This document shows positions 1-13,606 of a stretch of DNA of 64,000 bases, piece by piece (within the stretch, counting starts at the first letter, position 1; every line of letters begins with the position of its first letter). The notes beneath the pieces were generated by a model. That model saw only the letters and a program-made list of their open reading frames with translations, was not told the origin of the DNA and ran no database searches. Source of the DNA: Distichodus sexfasciatus (lineage: Eukaryota > Chordata > Actinopteri > Characiformes > Distichodontidae); contig JAVGVS010000394.1 in the NCBI GenBank assembly GCA_032718565.1, forward strand, positions 62,001-126,000, read 5' to 3'. Both the position numbers and the translations under genes were made by a program.

Positions 1-118
1 AGCCTTTTAGAAGGGCGCTAGAGTTGATTGTGTTGGAGTGTTTAGGCAGCGTTGGTGACACCACTTTCTTTTCCATTTGTAAACATTAATCCACCTTTAC
101 TGTTTAGAGTTGAGTTTC

Positions 119-226
119 TTAGAGTATTTGGATGTAGTTTTTGGGAACGATGCCACGCTTCCCATCGAATTCTCCCACAAACCACTCGTCATCTGCCTCC
201 TCCAGAGAGTGAACCACGTCCCCGAC
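119..226 (-). CDS. sh3d19: sh3d19 last exon: C-terminal half of final SH3 domain
   Basis: Reads VGDVVHSLEEADDEWFVGEF and then KRGIVPKNYIQIL before a TAA stop. It contains the SH3 hallmark Trp (DDEW) and the PxNY-type end (PKNYI). It joins in phase 0 to exon 1261-1340. The acceptor is ctctacacag on the minus strand. It aligns with the extreme C-terminus of human SH3D19 (GIFPKNYIQFLQ). Confidence 0.9.
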   Translation of the reverse strand, partial: VGDVVHSLEEADDEWFVGEFDGKRGIVPKNYIQIL

Positions 227-3200
227 CTGTGTAGAGTCACCAAAGCATGTACATGAAAAGTAATGTACATGAAAAACACTTATCCTGCTCTAATTGTATC
301 TGTTAATGTTCCATAAATCCTAAATTTTGCACACATCTGGTTACTTTCAACATCGTGCCCTTTGCTAGTACATCCTAAACGATCTATATTTGCTGCTTAG
401 AGCTGAGTGCATCAAGAGATTTCACTGCACACTCAGAACTATGTTACTTTGTTAATAAAGATGCTGATCCGATAAGTGGATGGGATGTCAGTCCGTTAAC
501 GACCAAATATCTGTATCGTGTATCAGTGGTTCGATTCTTTAAAATCTTGAATATACTAAATTATTTACTGATAAAATTAAACACAGTTCTGTAATTTTGA
601 GACACTATGTAAGCCTGCGTTGTTAAAATGATAAGGAAATTAAACAGTTTAACTGCGTGATTTGATTTTGAGGTTGTAGTGTGGTGTTGCTTAGGGACCA
701 TCACAAAATTACAGAGCTGTGTTTAAATGAATAATTTTTTAGATTCAAGTATTTCCTTAAGCATAACAGAATAATCTCAGTCATGTATTCAGACATTTTT
801 TAACGCATTATTTTCTGTTTTCTGTTTTAAAAAAGGCTCAGGGACCGTATCAGATTTGTAACGGGATCGGCAGATATTCAATTCACAATATTCGGTATCG
901 GACCTAAAAAAGTGTTATTGCACCATCTTTATTTGTTAATTTGTTTAAATGATCAGCCTATTTTGTACAAGGTAAACTAAATGTGTTCCAGGAGAAATCT
1001 TTACAATTTTTGTTTTTAGACGGCTTAAAAACTAAAATTATTCTAACGTAGTGGTAGCTACTTTTGCAAAATAACAAATGTGTTTGTCAGCACTGGTGAA
1101 TATAACCATCGTACTTCGGCATCAGACTGTAATTCTGAACATCGGTGCAGCCCTCCAAAAAAGGCTTGACATTTTTCATTTTATGTCTAATGAATCTTTT
1201 TGAATTGTTTTTTCCCCACAATATAATTTTTTTGTTAGGTACATTAGTATGTACACACACCTTGAGACACAGCTCATCTTCAGCCTCTGAAAGGAAATCA
1301 TATAAAGCTCTGCCTTTCTGCATCTCTCTCCCAGGGGGCGCTAGAAAGGACGAGAAACAGGACGGAGTAAAAAACGAGACCTAGGTGTTATAACCTCTTT
1401 GATTCATGAGAGCTGCTGTATTGAGCCAAGTTAAAAAGGATACCAAGTCAAATTTGTTTAGAAAGCACATTAAAATTATAGCAGGCAATTTTACAGCAAA
1501 ATGATGGGTTTTTACCAAAAGATTCCGGAGCAGGCTTTTTTGGGACGATCTGGACAAAATTTAGAGGAAAGAGTCCCGTTCGTCCATCTTCCAGGCGGCC
1601 GCGTCCCCACTCCTCATTTACATATTCGATTAACTGGACCACGTCGCCCTCTCGCAACGTCAGCTCGTCATCTTCGCCTTCGTACGCAAACCGGGCCACA
1701 TAGCTGGAAAAAAAAAAACTCTGAGACTTAGAATTAGGGCTGAAAGGATTCATCGAGTAACGGTTTACTCAATTACAAAAATAACATCTATGATGCAATT
1801 TTTTTGCACATCATCGGTTCCTTCATTTAACTAATTGAAAACCTTAGTTCAATATTCACTTCTAAAGGCAAAACGAATGATAAGCTGCTTTTTCCCACGT
1901 CGCCTTTGAAGATGACGAGGTTAACGGGAGCTTAAAAAGACCACATAGCTTTAAAAGAGAGAGAGCGAGAGAACCATGTATCATACAAACGCAGAAGTAG
2001 GGCTGAAATGATTTATCGAGCAACTCAGTTTTCTCAATTACAATACAAGAAATCCTTGAATTGAAAGATCTGAAAACTTCTTTGAATCTCTGCCTTCCGT
2101 CGTGCATTCCTTCGTTTTTCAAACTGAAAATCAAAATGTGTGTTCTTTTCTTGTGTTTGTGACGGAAAATTTCCAACCTGACGCTGCTGTTTGGAGGAGG
2201 GTTCTTCTCTTCTTTTGTCATGCATGGTTCATCCGATGCTGCTGAAAATACCTCAGCGCTCTTGGCCTCGCTCTGACCTTTGTCCTTCTCTGAGGGGAAG
2301 CCGGGGGTTTGTGCAGGAGTTGTGTCATCCAGAGTGACGAAGAGCTCTTCTTTCTGTAGAGGAATGAGGAAATTCACCTTTGCTATTTACGACTGTGTGT
2401 GTCCCTGTGGGTGTGTTGATGACTAAGTATTTACCTCAAAGCTGGGAGCTTGCGTCTCAGAGTCTGACTGATTCGATGTTGAACTTTCTGGAAGAACTTT
2501 GTTCTGGAATCACATAAATAAACTTATAAATGGCTGTGTAAATCCGTCACGATACGATTTGATGTCTGCTGACATCACGATTTCAATGCGATTCAGGTTA
2601 GGGCAGTGTAAATAGGAAATATATTGGATGATGAAATGAAAAGGTTTGATGTTATACTCTATCGTTTATTTCGTGGTATAGTGAAATACGCTGTTTACGG
2701 CGTTAGTTCCTAACGTACACTGTTACTTGCTAATGTACACTATGTTAGTTGCTAATGTACACTATGCTAGTTGCTAACGTTCACTATGTCAGTTGCTAAC
2801 GTACACTATGCTACTTGCTAACATACACTATGCTAGTTGCTAACTTACACTATGCTAGTTGCTAACATACACCATGTTAGTTGCTAACGTACATTATCGT
2901 AGTTAGCAACTATGCTTTTGGAAAACGCACCCCAGATTTATGGAACGCCAAAGGTGCCACAATTCACCTTAAAGGCATCTTACAAGAGTGCCGTAAACAG
3001 CAACGTTTGACAACAAGTCACTAGACCACCGCAAAAAATGATTTTTAAAAAATAAAATGATGTAAACAGCTGGTGTTTAACTATATAGGCGAATTTTGTT
3101 AATTTTGGCGTTCCACATGAGCGTGCGCAGAGTTATTTCCCAAATGTCTAACTTACCAGGTACTCTTTGTAGACAGGATGCCCCGGCTTTGGTCTGGGGG

Positions 3201-6200
3201 GCAGCGGTGGTCCTCGTTTTGGTGTTTTGCAGCTTTTTGGCTTATCGGTTGGAGCCGGGGTTTGGGACGTAGCTGGCGATTTGTTCAGTTTGATGGGAGG
3301 AGGACGAAGTGGAAGCAGTCGACCTTCACTCGGACTAACAGAAGAAAGAAATACAAAAGAAGGATAACGTGAGAGAACAGAAACACTAAAGCTGGAAGTG
3401 AGAGATTATTTGGTCATTGTGAACACAGCACAGCACAAAGTGCACCACAACGAAATGTGACCTCTGTATTCGACTCATCCCTGAAGGAGCAGGGGGCAGC
3501 TAACATGGGCCACGTCCAGGGAGTTAAATGCAGAGGTCACATTTCGTTGTGGTGCACTGTGTGCTGTGGTGTTTTCATCATCAGAATCAATTTATTATAG
3601 GATGTCATTTCCACTGTGGTGCCTCCAAATTAAAAGTCAGCCTCACCGTGGTGGCAGTGACGGGACGGGACAAGCTGCAGCTTTGGTAGTATTTGCGGCA
3701 CTAGCAGGCACCTAAAAGCACAAAATGAAACTAATGCTGTAATTGCAGCCATACTTAAGAGTTTGTAATGATTCTTTAAGAAGGTGTGTGGAAGTTACCT
3801 GTGCAGATGTTTGTGCTGGAGGTGGGGGTCTCCTCAGCAGTGGGGGCTTAGCTTTAGAGGCCAGCTGGTTTTGGCTCGGGCCGGCAGGACCTGAACATAG
3901 AGTACGTTAGCCACTATCATAGAGTACGTTAGCCACTATCATAGAGTACGTTAGCCACTATCATAGTGTACGTTAGCCACTATCATAGTGTACGATAGCC
4001 ACTATCATAGAGTACGTTAGCCACTGTCATAGAGTACGTTAGCCACTGTCATAGAGTACGTTAGCCACTATCATAGTGTACGGTAGCCACTGTCATAGTG
4101 TACATTAGCCACTGTCATAGAGTACGTTAGCCACTATCATAGTGTACGTTAGTCACTATCATAGTGTACGTTAGCCACTATCATAGAGTACGTTAGCCAC
4201 TGTCATAGAGTACGTTAGCCACTGTCATAGTGTACGTTAGCCACTGTCATAGTGTACGTTAGCCACTGTCATAGAGTACGTTAGCCACTGTCATAGAGTA
4301 CATTAGCCACTATCATAGTGTACGTTAGCCACTATCATAGAGTGCGTTATCCACTATCATAGTGTACGTTTGCCACTATCATAGAGTACGTTAGCCACTG
4401 TCATAGTGTACGTTAGCCACTGTCATAGTGTACGTTAGCCACTATCATAGTGTACGTTAGTCACTATCATAGTGTACGTTAGCCACTGTCATAGAGTACG
4501 TTAGCCACTATCATAGTGTACGTTAGTCACTATCATAGTGTACGTTAGCCACTATCATAGAGTACGTTAGCCACTCACATAGTGTACGACAGCCACTCAC
4601 ATAGTGTACGACAGCCACTCACATAGTGTACGATAGCCACTATCATAGTGTACGTTAGCCCCTATTATGGTGTACGATAGCCACTATCATGGTGTACGAT
4701 AGCCACTCACATAGTGTACGATAGCCACTAACATAGTGTACGATAGCCACTAACATAGTGTACGATAGCCACTCACATAGTGTACGATAGCCACTATCAT
4801 GGTGTACGATAGCCACTCACATAGTGTACGATAGCCACTCACATAGTGTACGTTAGCCCCTATCATGGTGTACGATAGCCACTCACATAGTGTACGATAG
4901 CCACTCACATAGTGTACGATAGCCACTAACATAGTGTACGACAGCCACTCACATAGTGTACGATAGCCACTATCATAGTGTACGTTAGCCCCTATCATGG
5001 TGTACGATAGCCACTCACATAGTGTACGATAGCCACTCACATAGTGTACGACAGCCACTCACATAGTGTATGTTGGCAACTAACATAGTGTACTGTACGT
5101 TAGCCACTCACATATGTTAGTTAGCAACTAACACAGTGTATGTTAGCAACGAACCATATACGTTAGCACCTAATGTATATCTATATATTCTTATCAGGAC
5201 ATGAGATTTTGGTAATATCGCACAGCCAAGTCAAGTTTTGTAATTTTATTCAAAATTTTGTCAAAATTCAGAATATCGGTCATCGCTCTCCTCAATAAAT
5301 AATTATTGCTATCTGCCCTGAAAACACCATATAGGTCGACCTTTAGAACTTTAAGACATGGAACAAATGTCACTGTGTCTAACAGCACCAAGATCAGAGC
5401 TGAATGTGCTTCAGACAAAAGCCCAGTGACTCATGAAAGTCATCCTGAAGATGACACCACGAAGACATTTCCTCACGACAGCCCTGTATTTAAGATGCTC
5501 CAAAACAACCTATTAAGGACTTAAGGGTTTTGTTGAGTTTCCTTTTTTAAATGCAAGATAATAGCTTTGAGGGTTGTTGTTTTGCACATGGCAACTGAAA
5601 AAAAGCATTCAGTCTTTTAGTCTTCCTGTCATCAACAAACACACAGATGAGGAGGAGATTTTAAAAGCAGGAGAGCTTCCAAGAAGGTTGCCAATATTTC
5701 TATTTTGGGTTAGATAAAGGAAATGTGTGTTAGATTTGTCTGGAAATAATAGCAATAAGGAAAGAAATCAGTGTTCAGAGACATTAGGATTTATATAGCA
5801 GTAATAAATGGGATCAAAAGTCGAAACAGCTTGGTCACCCTGTCGATTTTACACAAAATGTTTTTCTCCAAGCTAATCAGGCCCAAGAAAGCGCTACACT
5901 GGTTTGCTACATAGTATATCAGCTTTAGAGAAGCGCTTTTGATTTTTTATGTTCATTTCTGGCATTTCGACTCCTTATTGGGGCAGTCGGTGGCATAGCG
6001 GTAGGGTGTTCGTCCCGCGATCAGAAGGTCACAGGTTCAAATCCAGGAGCGGTTAAGTTGCCACTGAGGTACTTATATGTGACCCTCCACGGCAAAATCA
6101 GTCGCTTTTCTCAAATTTTCAAAATTGAGTTATTATGTTTTCATGAAAGGGTATAAATCAAGCTTCAAAACGATACCTATATGGAATGAATTGAACAACA

Positions 6201-9200
6201 TATGACTGAGATATCAACATTCAAAGGAGTCGGGTTTCTCCTGTCACGCCAAGTGAGAAACGGAGAAATCTGCCTTTCAAGTTGACTATCGACGTAGCAC
6301 TCACAGACGCTTGGTGCGGTCGCGGCTACGTTTGCATTTACGGTAGCCTACGCTGCATTCACAGCCACACGGATAGCCTACCTGCGTTAGGTTAACTGAA
6401 CTCGGGAGACGGAGATGGATTCCGGAGAAATATCTTCACGCTAGTCAACCAGTGGATTTAGCGTAAATATTGAAGTAGAGCGGTCAAAACAGAAACTTTT
6501 AACATTCTGCTGGAATTGAATTCCTCACCTCAAGAAAGTCATGTTTTTAGGATGGAAAGGGTAAGTTTTTCAGTTTTTTATTCACAACAGTACAGTATAG
6601 ACCTTCCACTGTTTCAAAACACTAAAAACAAAAAATCCAAAATTTTACCCCACGCAACATAAACGCTCGTTTTTCTCGGAAACCTCCGTTGCGACAAGCG
6701 ACTGGTCACATATGCAAGGCACCATTCCCAAGCACTGCTCCCCGGGTGCCGGCCATGTTAGCTGCCCACTGCTCCTTCACGGATGGGTCAAATCCAGAGA
6801 CTACATTTCGTTGTGGTGCACTGTGTGCTGTGCTGTGGTGTGTTCACAATGACAAATAATCACTCACTTTCACTTATTGGACCATGTTTTCAAAAAGGGT
6901 GACCAAAGGGCTGGCCAATATGACTCAAAATTCAAATCACAAAATTCACTAAATTTCAATACACAATATGCACTAGTTTTTCTCACCCATTTATACTGTT
7001 CTCAGATTGGATTTTTTGGATCTAATTGCACAGAAGCAACTTTATATGAAAGGTTTAAACTAAATATACACATTAATGCACTAAAGCTAGTTATCAGACT
7101 CTATTTAGGCAGGAGTAAGTGCTTAACTACTTTAGTAGATCTGCCACAAACAAAGGTAAATAAAACTAAAAATACATTTCCACAAGAAAACGCCAATGTG
7201 AGTGGTCACGTTTTGTAGCTGTGACACGAAAACTGGCCGAGTAAAAAGACTAAAATGCATTGAAGCGAATGGGGAAACAAGCGAGCGATCAGAAAAGCAC
7301 TAAAAAGACGAGTGCGGGTCCAAACGGACTGAGACGTGTGTGCAGTGTTCAGTGAGGTGGTCTGAGGTGGCATAAGAATCGTGTTGAGCGTCACTTGACA
7401 AACGTGAAGAAAAGCTTTCAAGTCTCCCATGTATTCTTATGAGGAAAAATTAACGACAGGAAAAAAAGTTTAAAAAGACGAGTGCGGGGTCAGTACGGCT
7501 ACAGATATGCAAAGAAGCCTATGGGCTCTCGAATCACGTCGAATGTGGTGGCCTTGTGAAGAACGCCGACCGTGCAGTAAAGCGTCGAAATTTGAGCTCT
7601 GTGTTGGTCTATGGTGAAATAACGAGTGTGCATATCAAAAACGTGTTTATAAGCAGCTCACAGCGCAGTAGGCCGCACGTTTCAGAGTTGGAACAAAGTT
7701 TCTGGCACAAAAACTGTAGGAGCGCTACTAGGAGGAGCACTAGACCTAGTTGGACACTTCTGCTGTAAGACAAAAACACTCACATTTTACGCTGCCTGCG
7801 TTGACGGGTGCTGGCCTCAGCGGAACATCAGAACCCGAACCCGAGCTGCTGTTCTGATCGTCCACATCCCGCTTTCTGAAAGTTTTAGGCCCTCCAGTAG
7901 TGGGCTCTTCAGCCTGGGTCGGAACTCGAGATCTGGTGGGAAATCAGAAGTTTCATCAAGATACGGTATTAAACGGATTCAGCGGACGACATCACAAAGT
8001 CTGATGTTAAACGAGTTCGATTAGATTCAATTCAGGAGTCAGCAATCGATTTGAGATACGTTAAAAAAAACAACCCGAAAAGCAACTAAAATATCATTTG
8101 ACATTTTTAGGGTCTGCGTCCATCAAACACAGACCCTGGCAGCAGCTATTTCAATCCAATGAGCGTTCAGCAGTCAGAGCGTTAGCGCCTTCAGCGGAAA
8201 AAAGAAGCAGGTGGAGACGTTATTTTACCGCGGCACTCAGAGCCCTTCAACTTTTAGAACAGAACTAGTTTCTCTCATCCCATTCTCTGCGTCTGGAAGA
8301 CAAGTGAGTATCTAGTTCAAACGCTGCCGCTAATGCCAAGACGCTACTTCTCTCCGTTGTAAAGATAAGCTCTTTTATGTCGGCTAAACTACCGCTCTCA
8401 GAGGAACACTTTACAATGTTCACATAAAATAGGAACCAACGCGGAAGTGCCTGATGATGTTTTTCGTAACTTAGCAACAAGCGCTGAGAGAAGCGCAGAG
8501 ACAGCGCTCTGGATGTGAGGTTTTGACCGCTCTTAGTGCAGTTTGGTGGTCACCAGCTCTAATTCCTGAGCTCAAGCAATCTTCTCCTTTAATAAAACCA
8601 GACCGCATGTTTAACATAATGCTACAATAAACATGATCAAATGTCTGATCAACGTTTTTATTTTGTATGGATGCTATGGGCTTGCATTCTATCAGTGTAG
8701 ATTGATGTATCGTTACACCTCTACCTGCGGGCAGCCAACGGGGGTTTTGGGGCAGGAGGGAGTCGCCCCATTTCGGTTCTCTCCTCCTCCGAAGAGCTCG
8801 GCTGGGGGGATACTGAAGCTTTTTTGAGCAGAGGTCTGGGAGCAGGGATCGGAGGGCTGACTTTCTGTTTATTCGTTTTGTCAGATGAAGTTTCGATCTT
8901 CTGCTTGTCCTGCGTTGGGTCCGACGGTTTAAGGACGTTTGGCGTTTTGGGATTCTGAGTTCTCGGACGTGGTTGTGGTCTTTTTAACGGTTCGGGAGAT
9001 GGTGACGGAACGTCGCCGAGAAAGCTGTCTGAAGTTGGATCTTCCTCATTCTCACTTTGGTCACTTTCGCTTTGCTGGTCACTTTGGCAGTTCTTCTCAT
9101 CGTATCCGAAAACGTCCAAGAGTTCTTGTAGATATTTATTGGAGCAAGAATCCATGGAACTGTCTGCGAATCCGGCATAAACGCTTTCGGTGCCGTCGTC

Positions 9201-10272
9201 CTTCAGCCGCACCAAGGTCTGAACCTTGACCTCTCGTGACATTGGTTGATTTAGGACGTCCTCTCGGTTGACTGGCTGTAAGCAAACTTTGGATCGAGGA
9301 CGTGGTCTGGGACGCGCCGAAACGTCCTCGTTCGCCCGTCGACGTAGCGGGGGATCGTGGGAAATGTGGGGGAGGTCGTCACCGCTGACGACAAAGCTCT
9401 CGTCAGTTTGGACTCCACACTGCTCGGATAAAGGCTGGTGCGAAATGTCGTGGCTGTGTGTGGGCGTCGGAGCGTGTGTTGAGGGCAGTTCGGGATCGTC
9501 CAGTTCGATCAGAGCGTGTGTTTGAGGGGGGACGGGCTCAGCCGGTTTGGGTGTGAGCGGAAGGGTGGGACGGGGCGGTTTCGGAGGTCGACGAACTGAT
9601 GGAGGAAAGCAGAATTAGTCAAATACGTAAAACTGAAAACCAACAATAGCACATATCAAGTGTTATATACCATATGACTTACCCGGGGGTCCGGTTCGGC
9701 TTTGAGATCCAGAAACTTCAGTTTCGGTTTGCGTAGCGATGGTGACAGTGGAACGACGTGGGGCCGGAGACGAGGAAGAGGAGGAGGAGGAAGGGGACGA
9801 GGAGACGGAGGAGGTGGGAACGTTGTGCTCCCGACTCTTTTCTCTGATCACCTGTTCGTACGAAGGTGGGGGAAGCTAGACAGCGGAAGACATCAGAGAG
9901 ATTGTAAAATGATCAATTTTAAACATTCCAAATTGTTCTGGGGTGTGTTTCCTAAAAGCATAGTTGCTAACGTATTGCTAACTATGTTAGCAACACTATG
10001 TTAGTTGCAAATGTACAATATGTTAGTCGCTAACATAGTTAGCAACTATGCTTTTAGGAAACTCACGCCTGACTGGCTAGTTTTGAGGATCCTTAGCCAG
10101 TATTTTGGAAGGGAAAAGTTAAAAACTAAGTAGGACCCATTGGACACCCTTGTGGTACACAAAAGGAAAAACCAGCAAAGAATATTTCAAGCCAAATTTT
10201 CACATTTTTACTAAAACAAAAGTTGTACCAATTTGCAATATATTTTAAATGTAAATTGTGGTGTAAATAGTG

Positions 10273-10306
<34 letters not shown>

Positions 10307-13300
10307 TTGTACTGTAAGGACACCAGCAGTCCAGGAGGGCGGAGCAGGAGGTGGAGCAGCTGGAAATGCCCCCGAACCTCCCGGAAACCAGGAGTTGGAG
10401 GGCAGCGGTTCGGCAGAAAGGATGGTGATCTCTGGACGTCTGCGGAAAGATGAGTCCAAAAAAAATGGTTAACACGAATTTGTCATTTCTTAGGAGCCTG
10501 TTTCAAAATGAACTCGCTGTAAAATCAGGATAAATTATTCTAGAGTAATTCTTTATTTCAAAAAATAGATATTGTGGAGCCATACTCGGTGCTAAAGCAC
10601 TAATTATTATTTTAATTAAGTTAATTTGATGCCTAAATAACACTGATTTCAACTGAAAAAAATCAGGTTTGAAATCATCTGTTTTTGTAAATGTACATGT
10701 CTAAGCAGTCAAATGAGAATAAAATAAAATCTCTGCTTTGCTTTCACTTTCAATTCTTTTCAAATATTTCGAGTGCAATGTAACATGAGCCTCTGACCAC
10801 AGGTCAGCTTCCGACCCGAGCTGAGTCATAAAAAAGGTCACACGAATTCTTTTTTTATTTATTATATCTCTCCGTTACAAGACCAACACATTAACATCAC
10901 ATACTGAACAACAAGGGCATGACTTTTCATGTCATCGCTCACCGTCTTTCTCTGTTGTGCTCGGTTTGGGTCGCCGGTCTGGAAGCTGAATCACAAAAAT
11001 CCATATCAGGATAAAATCCAGAACCAAAACAAAGCAAACTTTCCCAAACGGATATATACTCACTCCTTTTGATCGCCGCTCGTATGGAAGAGAGAGGTCC
11101 TTGACTGCGGGGAAAGAAAAGTCAGGAAGAGAAAGAGGTGAAAGTAGTTATGTCCCGACCTCTTTTTCCATGTTCCATAGCTCCTTTTTGGCTCAGGAGG
11201 AAAACAACTCTCTCTCTCTCACACACACACACACACTCACACGCTCACACTCCAGCTGGAAGTCAACTGCTAACTACAGCACTGGCAGTTTCCTGGAACC
11301 ACTTTGGCTTTACACAGAGCGACGAGGAAAAACGCTTTCCTCCGGAGAGCAACAAACCACACCAACATTCCCCATTAACCATTAAAATTCCAAAGCCGCC
11401 TTCCGCATCTGAAACGTTCAAAAAACCAACAACAGCTACTTGTTTTTTAGAAACTCATTTTGCAACAGGCAGCGCAAAAGCGTGGCAGTGACGACTAGTG
11501 ACAAACGTCAGCGACGACTTCCAGACCATCAATTATACTTACTTACTCAGAGTCTCCACGCACACCTGCCAACCGTGGCCTTAAAGCCGAGACGAACATG
11601 ACTCACGCTGGAGCTCATGAAGTGAAACCCCAATTATTTATTCTTTTATACTTTAATAAACAGATCTCATCCTGCAACTATTTCCAGCACAGGGCAGAAA
11701 TGGTGAAGGAAGGTGGGGTATTAAGGGAGGAGTATTTTTTCCTTTTCTTTTTTAGATACCTGCATTAAATTCATTATTCATAAAGATGCCAATGGAATGT
11801 TATACCTTATAACTGTGCTTTTTAGCTCTACAATCCCACATTTGTTGTCATGTATAATCTCAATAATCACAATATGATTTTTAAGCACTTTTTTAAAGGA
11901 AGGAGACTGCGGTCTGTGGAATAACAGAAATAACTGCAAAAATGTGTGCTTTGTTCAGTCATAATTACTTTATTGGACTGGAGATGATCCAGTAGATTTT
12001 GAAATCATGTTAATCAACATTGCAGGACAAGAAAGTCGAGTAAGGCAAATTAAATCCAATGAGTCACGCGACAACTTTTTTGCTGCTTGTTACAAAAGGA
12101 AAACCTGTCCTGTTCTCATTTTCCATGACTAATCTACAAGACAAGTCACTTATGGCTTTGTGGATTAAGTTCAAGAAAGTAATGCAATTTTTCACAATCT
12201 TTTGGAGCCATAGTTTGTGCTAAAGCTTTTTCAAGAATTTTCAAAATTTTTGTTTTAATGAAGTTAATTTGATGTGTAAAAAAACTCTTCAACAGGAAAA
12301 CAGTTGGTTTGATATAAGCTTATTGGGGAAAGTACGGGTCCAAAAAGTAAATTTAAGACTAAAATTAGAGCTGTGAGGTTGTAATGTGCTTTCAGTTTAA
12401 CTTTGTTGAAAATATGTTACGTGCATTGAACCATGAGCAATAAATCGTTTATCAAGCATAATCGTGAGCTGACTGTTTCTTTGATTTTCTAAAATTTACC
12501 GTTCAAAGTTCTCCTAAAAACTGCACAGGTACTGTTTATAAAACTGTCTTTTAGGAAATATTTTGTAACATTGTAACTTAATCTCTTGTTAATTTATGAT
12601 GTAATTCCCATTCCCATAATGTTCACATCTACAGTTACTGTTTATAGTATAAATGTCTATTTTAGTAAATGTATTTTTCTATATATTTTGAATTTTTAGA
12701 TTTAGTTTCTTCTTGCATTTCTTTAACTTAATCTGTTAACTTCTGTTTACACTTGTATAAAAACCAACATCCGTCCTGAGAAGTTTAATTTGAGGGCTGT
12801 CAACAGCCCCGAAAATATCCAGCCAAGAACGCTTCTGCGGTCAAAAACAGACCAGTAATGAAGGGTTGGTCAAGGGATATAAAACTGTACACTCTCACAT
12901 ATGAGTTTTAATTTGTGCATCAGCAAGGTAGAAGTACAAGGTGTGTGTGTTCCTGACAAACATGGTTGATGAGTGAAGCTTGAAGATTTAAGTTTCTTTC
13001 TTGAGACACAAGATTTTTATCGTACCTGGAAAGGCGTTGTTCGGGCTTGTTCCTCTCTGCTCGCTCTGTAACACACACACACACGCATATTAGACTTGCA
13101 GTTCAACCGAGTAACGATATTCTCTGAACATGGTATCAAAATAGAGCTGGGCAATATCACCTCAAATCTATGTCATGATTAATTGAACATTTTTACGGTT
13201 AAAAAACAATGTTGGTTTTGATTTTCAATGAACTGTCCAGCCCTATGTTATCCCTAGTCTGAGGAAGTCTTGTCTTCCACTTTTATTATAGGAGAGTTAG

Positions 13301-13567
13301 AGAGTTCTTCCCTAACTAACTCTGATATATCAACAATCAAATGTTGGATATCTCAACGCTTCAGAAACAAAAGGATGTTTTTCCGTCTGTTCTGAGGCCT
13401 GTCAATGTCATTTCGACCACACTCAAGTGGGGGAAACGTTTTGAGCTGCATTCAGCAAAAAAGAACAAACGATCCACTTGAAAGTCTCGCCAAACTCCTG
13501 AGAAAGTTCTAGATCGGGCTAGACACATTCTTGCTTACTGCTAGGATACAGGACAGAGAGAATGAGG

Positions 13568-13606
<39 letters not shown>

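Noticed and set aside
1318..1320. Acceptor gatgcag directly before AAAGGC for the sh3d19 final SH3 exon
   Set aside because: It would put the exon out of frame with the SH3-3 exon; the acceptor at 1341-1342 has a better pyrimidine tract and restores the frame.
4750..5058. 102-codon minus-strand frame with repeated HYVSGYRTLCEWLSYTM
   Set aside because: It is a translation of the 22-bp minisatellite; 22 is not a multiple of 3, so the 66-bp super-period makes a repeating peptide without coding meaning.
3895..5170. CRISPR-like regular repeat
   Set aside because: Units are contiguous 22-mers without unique spacers, in a vertebrate intron.
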